Below are positions 58,751 to 64,000 of a stretch of 64,000 nucleotides of DNA, one piece after another. Under the pieces are notes generated by a model, which worked only from the letters and a program-made list of their open reading frames with translations, was not told the origin of the DNA and ran no database searches. How positions within the stretch are numbered: the stretch's first letter is position 1; each line of letters opens with the position of its first letter. Position numbers and translations under genes: made by a program. The stretch is from Bolinopsis microptera (taxonomy: Eukaryota; Ctenophora; Tentaculata; Lobata; Bolinopsidae), in the NCBI RefSeq assembly GCF_026151205.1, contig NC_087081.1:496001-560000 (forward strand), written 5' to 3'.

Positions 58751-59210
58751 ATAAGGTATGATCTTGATCTTGAGTAAATCCAGAACTGCTCATGCTGTGA
58801 CCAAACCATTTTAAAATTGTTCTCACAAAAACAATTGGTACAATGAAACGTTTTCTTACATTTTAATGGTTAAATATTTTCCTTTTGGGTTTATAGCTGG
58901 GATGGGTTAGGAAGTGAAAATATTAATTTGATTTTTTAGTTGTTTAATTTATGTCAGACTCAGAATGTGTATTTAAAAGAATTCATTTTGTAAAGTTTTG
59001 TTATTTGTGTTAAATGTATGACAAAGTGAAACAGCAGGTTAATTAATTAAAAGTTCTGTGCTATTATTACTAATGCAAGTGTTTGGACTGATGACTATGT
59101 ATTTTTGATTTTATCCAGCATACTATTACTATATTATTAATATAAGATTTATTTTTTGGAATACGGTAGGTACAAGTTTTTGATTATTCAAATATTCATT
59201 ATAATGTCAA
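58751..59210. other. 3' flank of the RING gene
   Basis: AT-rich presumed 3' UTR and spacer. No other gene is seen. Confidence 0.4.
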
Positions 59211-59238
59211 GGGGGGGGGGGGGGGGGGGGGGGGGGGG
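59211..59238 (+). repeat. G28 homopolymer at macrosatellite edge
   Basis: An uninterrupted run of 28 G directly before GTGTCACGTCCGTC, where the repeat region begins. Confidence 0.9.
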
Positions 59239-59279
59239 TGTCACGTCCGTCTATGTCCGCTTGTCTCATAGAATCCAAA

Positions 59280-59415
59280 AAGGACAGGACATAGGCGGAC
59301 AAAGACGGACATAGGCGGACATAGGCGGACATAGGCGGACATAGACGGACATAGGCGGACATAGGCGGACATAGACGGACATGGGCGGACATAGGCGGAC
59401 ATAGGCGGACATTAA
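59280..59415 (+). repeat. 10-bp GGACATAGGC minisatellite
   Basis: Tandem GGACATAGGC and GGACATAGAC units. The same short array introduces the other two macrosatellite blocks (60518-60605 and 62354-62445). Confidence 0.9.
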
Positions 59416-62400
59416 TGGACACCTAAAGTGCTAAATAAAATGTTCAATTTTTGCTGTTATAGGGGGATCATGTTTTTTGTCCGTTCGGTACCCTATATGT
59501 AGGAGGAGTAGTCCTCCTCCTACTCCTCCTCCTCGTCCTCAGTCCTCCTCATCAGTCCTCAACAGTCCTTCTCCTCCCCAGTCCTCCTCCTCCTCCTGAG
59601 TCCTCCCTCTGGGTCCTCCTCCTGGGTCCTCCTTCATCTTCATCCTCCTCCTTTCCTCCTCAGTCCCTCAGTCCTCCTCCTCATCCTTCTCCTCAGTCCT
59701 CCATCCTCCTCCTCAGTCCTCCCCCAGTCCCCCTCCTCCTCTCCTATCAGGCCATCCTCCTCCTCCTTCTCAGTCCCTCCTCAGTCCTCCTCCTCCTCCC
59801 TGAGTCCTCCTCCTCCTCCTCCTCCTCTTTCCTCTCAGTCATCCTCCTCAGCCATCTCCTCAGTCTCCTCAGTCTCACCTCAGTCCTCCTCCTCCTGGGT
59901 CCTCTTCCTCCTCTTCATCCTCCTCCTCTTCCTCCTCGCGTCGGTCCTCAGTCCTCCTCCTCCTGGGTCCTCCTCCTCATTCTTCTCATCAGTCCTCCTC
60001 CTCCCCAGTCCTCTCCCCAGTCCCCCCTCCTTCTCCTCCTCCTATTCAGTCCTCCTCCTCCTCCTCCTCCCTCAGTTCTCCTCAGTCTCCTTCTCATTTC
60101 TCCTAAGTCCTCCTCCTGAGTCCTCCTCCTGAGTCCTCCTCTTCTTCCTTCTGAGTCCTCCTCCTGAGTCCTCCTCCTCCTCCCTCTCAGTCATCCTCCT
60201 CAGTCATCCTCCTCAGCCATCCTCCCCAGCCATCCTCCTCAGCCATCCTCCTCAGTACTCCTCAGTCCTCCTCCTCCTCCTGGGTCCTCTTCCTCCTCCT
60301 CCTCCTGGGTCCTCCTGGGTCTTCCTGATCCTCCCCAGTCCTCTTCCTCCTCCCCCTCCTCAGTCCTCCTCCTACTCCTCCTCCTCGTCCTCAGTCCTCC
60401 TCATCAGTCCTCAACAGTTCTCCTCCTCCCCAGTCCTCCTCCTCCTGGGGCCTTTTCCTGGGTCCTCCTCCTGGGTCCTCCTCCTCCTGGGTCCTCCTCC
60501 TCCTCCTCAGTCCTTCTCATAGGCGGACATAGGCGGACATAGACGGACATAGGCGGACATAGACGGACATGGGCGGACATAGGCGGACATAGGCGGACAT
60601 TAATGGACACCTAAAGTGCTAAATAAAATGTTCAATTTTTGCTGTTATAGGGGGATCATGTTTTTTTGTCCGTTCGGTACCCTATATGTAGGAGGAGTAG
60701 TCCTCCTCCATCTCCTGCGGATTCTCAGTCCCCTCTCATCTTCAACGGAAGTCCTATTCACCTAGCCTCCTCATCGAAAAGTCACTTCTGGGTCCTACCT
60801 CCTCAAGACTGCAGTCTGTCGACACCTCACCTTCCACCTCATCCTCAGTCCTCACCTAATCGTTCCTATTATCCTCCTACCTCCTTCCTCGTCGCAGGTC
60901 CACCTACTCCCTACCTATTCAGTCACCTCCTCAATCTCCGGCTCCGTCCCCCAGCTTCACAACTAGCTCAACTTCCCATCACCTTTCCAACCCTCTGAGT
61001 CTCCTCTCCTCCTGTCCTCATTTTCTCGGTCAGTCATCTCTCAGCCATTCCTCCTCAGTCCTCCTCATGTCCTCCACCTCTCCTCCTCCTTGGTCCTACT
61101 TCTTCTCAATTTATCTCTCCCTCCTACGCGAAATTCGAACCTCAGTCACCCCCTGGGTCTTCCTCCTCATTTCTATTAGTCCTCTCCCTTACGTCCTCTC
61201 CCAAGTCCACCGTTCCTCCTATGTCGTCCTGGGCTCCTTCGCATCCTTAAACCTGCTCAGTCCTCTTCTCCATCTCCTAAGTCCCCTTCCTGAAGTCATC
61301 CTCCTGAGTTCCTAACTTTTCTTCTGCTCCTTTATTCCTGTCCTTCTCTCTAAACTTCAGTCATCTCCTCAGTTCATCCTCGCTCGCTATCCTCCCAGCC
61401 AATTCCTTCTTAGGCTTTCACTTCGTACTCCTTCTCCTCCTTCCTCCTTGGTCCTATCTTCCTTCTTTCCTCTCCTGGGTCCTAATGAGTCGTTCCTGAT
61501 CCTCCAGTCATCTTCTCCCAATATCTCATTCCATCCTCTACTCTCTTCTGTCCTCAAATCTTGTCAATCCTCAACAGTTCCTTATCTCCCCAGTCCTCCT
61601 CCCTCCTGAGTCTCCATCCTGGGTTACTTCCTTCTTTTTCGCTGTGCTTGCTCTCTTTCATCACTCTCATTGATCATTCTCTCCTCTTCCTCTTGCACAG
61701 TCATCCTCCTCAGCCATCAACCTCAGTTCTCCTCATTGCCTCGACTCAGTCCTCCTCCTACATGGGTTCCTCCCTCTTCATCCTCCCTCTTCCTCCTCGC
61801 GTCGGATCCTCAGTACCAATCCTCCGGTCCACATCCTCTCTTCTCAGCAATTTCCTTTCTGCTACCAAAATTCTGAGGCAAAAGTCTCCTCTAGAAGTCC
61901 CCTCCTCTCTCCTCCAAGGTATAACCAGTTCGCCCGTTCCAAGTTTCCTAACTCCTCCTATCAGATCCATAACTCTACTTACTGAAGTCCTCCTATAGAG
62001 ATCATCCTCTCGCCTTCTAGTAACCTAAAATCTCCTCTAAATGAACCTCCACCAGCCATCCCTCAGCCATCCTCAAGTCTCTAATAACCACTCCTGCAGA
62101 GGTTCTTCTACTTAACCTTCCTGGTCCTCTGGTCTTCCTACAGTCCCCCTACTCATCCAATCCGAGTACTCATCCTAAAAGCTTTCAATTGTCCGGTGTC
62201 CCAAATGTCAAAAAACTCCTACAAAATTGTCAGTCTCAAACCTGCCTATTTCCTTGACTCCACACAGACACCTGCCAAAGAACTTCCTAGAAGGACTTAG
62301 AGAGTCCTCCTACGGGCAATCTCTGAGTTAAAACTCCGAAATCAAAGCTTCTCATAGGCGGACATAGGCGGACATAGACGGACATAGGCGGACATAGACG

Positions 62401-63892
62401 GACATGGGCGGACATAGGCGGACATAGGCGGACATTAATGGACACCTAAAGTGCTAAATAAAATGTTCAATTTTTGCTGTTATAGGGGGATCATGTTTTT
62501 TGTCCGTTCGGTACCCTATATGTAGGAGGAGTAGTCCTCCTCCTACTCCTCCTCCTCGTCCTCAGTCCTCCTCATCAGTCCTCAACAGTCCTTCTCCTCC
62601 CCAGTCCTCCTCCTCCTCCTGAGTCCTCCTCCTGGGTCCTCCTCCTGGGTCCTCCTCCTCTTCATCCTCCTCCTCTTCCTCCTCAGTCCTCAGTCCTCCT
62701 CCTCATCCTTCTCCTCAGTCCTCCATCCTCCTCCTCAGTCCTCCCCCAGTCCCCCTCCTCCTCCTCCTATTCAGTCCTCCTCCTCCTCCTTCTCAGTCCT
62801 CCTCAGTCCTCCTCCTCCTCCTGAGTCCTCCTCCTCCTCCTCCTCCTCTTTCCTCTCAGTCATCCTCCTCAGCCATCCTCCTCAGTCCTCCTCAGTCCTC
62901 CACCTCAGTCCTCCTCCTCCTGGGTCCTCTTCCTCCTCTTCATCCTCCTCCTCTTCCTCCTCGCGTCGGTCCTCAGTCCTCCTCCTCCTGGGTCCTCCTC
63001 CTCATTCTTCTCATCAGTCCTCCTCCTCCCCAGTCCTCTCCCAGTCCCCCTCCTTCTCCTCCTCCTATTCAGTCCTCCTCCTCCTCCTCCTCCTCAGTTC
63101 TCCTCAGTCCTCCTTCTCATTTCTCCTAAGTCCTCCTCCTGAGTCCTCCTCCTGAGTCCTCCTCCTCTTCCTTCTGAGCCCTCCTCCTGAGTCCTCCTCC
63201 TCCTCCCTCTCAGTCATCCTCCTCAGTCATCCTCCTCAGCTATCCTCCCCAGCCATCCTCCTCAGCCATCCTCCTCAGTACTCCTCAGTCCTCCTCCTCC
63301 TCCTGGGTCCTCTTCCTCCTCCTCCTCCTGGGTCCTCCTGGGTCTTCCTGATCCTCCCCAGTCCTCTTCCTCCTCCCCTCCTCAGTCCTCCTCCTACTCC
63401 TCTTCCTCGTCCTCAGTCCTCCTCATCAGTCCTCAACAGTTCTCCTCCTCCCCAGTCCTCCTCCTCCTCCTGGGGCCTTTTCCTGGGTCCTCCTCCTGGG
63501 TCCTCCTCCTCCTGGGTCCTCCTCCTCCTCAGTCCTTCTCCTCGACTCCTCCTCCTCAGTCATCTTCCTCCTCTTCCTCCTCTTCCTCCTCCTCCTCCCT
63601 CTAAGTCATCCTCCTCAGCCATCCTCCTCAGCCATCCTCCTCAGTCCTCTTCCTCCTCAGTCCTCCTCAGTCCTCCTCCTGAGTCCTCCTCCTCCTCAGT
63701 CATCCTCCTCAGTTCTCCTCCTCCTAGGTCCTCCTTCTGGGTCCTCCTCCTCCTCCTGGGTCTTCCTGATGCTTCTCCTCCCTCTCAGTCATCCTCCTCA
63801 GTCATCCTCCTCAGTCATCCTCCTCAGCCATCCTCCTCAGCCATCCTTCTCAGCCATCCTCCTCAGTACTCTTCAGTACTCTTCAGTCCTCA
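59340..63892 (+). repeat. (CCT)n macrosatellite, three conserved blocks
   Basis: A conserved segment of about 190 bp (GGACATTAATGGACACCTAA, then GTGCTAAATAAAATG, GGGGGATCATGTTTT, GTCCGTTCGGTACCC, GGAGGAGTAGTCCTCC) occurs at about 59400, 60590 and 62430. Each is followed by 1-1.6 kb of pyrimidine-rich DNA made of CCTCCTCCTCAGT-like units. Blocks 1 and 3 agree closely; the middle one, about 60700-62330, follows the same theme with many scattered changes. Ser/Pro-rich and Glu/Arg-rich frames here are repeat shadows; I call no gene. Confidence 0.9.
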
Positions 63893-64000
63893 AAATGTTT
63901 GTCCGCTAATGTCCACCAATGTCCGCTAATGTCCACCAATTTTTTATTTCAAAATTCAAATAAACTTTACATCAATGTATTACAGTTATATTCAATAAAA
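63893..64000. repeat. Array edge and copy of the MITE target sequence
   Basis: Short GTCCGCTAATGTCCACCAAT units, then TTTCAAAATTCAAATAAACT TTACATCAATGTATTACAGT, which matches the two flanks of the MITE at 52431-53136 joined together. Confidence 0.8.

Noticed and set aside
59207..61998. Ser/Pro/Leu-rich and MSINVRLCPPMSA frames
   Set aside because: Translations of (CCT)n and the 10-bp minisatellite.

Overview
The window is nuclear DNA of an invertebrate animal. Spliced genes with GT-AG introns encode metazoan families: the TFIIA large subunit, a TRPC-type channel, LDL-receptor class A proteins and a RING/TRAF-type zinc-finger protein. LINEs, Penelope-like elements, TA-flanked inverted-repeat transposons and very long minisatellites fill most of the rest. 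I see no operons and no phage or plasmid features. The phylum cannot be fixed from the sequence alone.

Layout. 0.7-2.2 kb: 3' part of a LINE. 2.2-14 kb: a hairpin-rich palindromic (foldback) region whose repeated modules look like pol II promoters (X-box, CACGTG, CCAAT, TATA). It is split at 5,949-10,987 by a head-to-head pair of truncated Penelope-like elements, and the left one is itself split by a 2.2-kb TA-flanked transposon. 15.2-17.6 kb: a minisatellite carrying about 40 copies of a perfect X-box-like 14-mer. 17.6-18.4 kb: last two exons of an LDLa-repeat gene. 19.9-34.5 kb: a 57-bp minisatellite of about 180 units, interrupted by a U2 snRNA 5' fragment and by a complete-looking 4.3-kb non-LTR retrotransposon with a restriction-like endonuclease, bounded by 59-bp direct repeats. 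35.4 kb: a further LDLa exon. 37.2-39.5 kb: LINE fragments.

Two minus-strand genes can be rebuilt exon by exon. The TRPC-like channel (43.5-47.3 kb) has one homopolymer frameshift, and a 276-nt C run abuts a 3' splice site. The TFIIA alpha/beta gene (50.0-55.0 kb) has seven phase-consistent exons encoding 374 residues, close to the size of animal orthologues. A plus-strand RING/TRAF-type gene follows at 57.9-58.75 kb. The right end (59.2-63.9 kb) is a (CCT)n-rich macrosatellite with three copies of a conserved block.

The host genes appear functionally unrelated. The main interest is in the repeats: nested insertions with readable empty sites, arrays of transcription-factor-like motifs, and long G/C homopolymers at transposon ends or splice sites. 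Intron-exon structures were inferred by eye from splice signals, phase and protein similarity, without transcripts.
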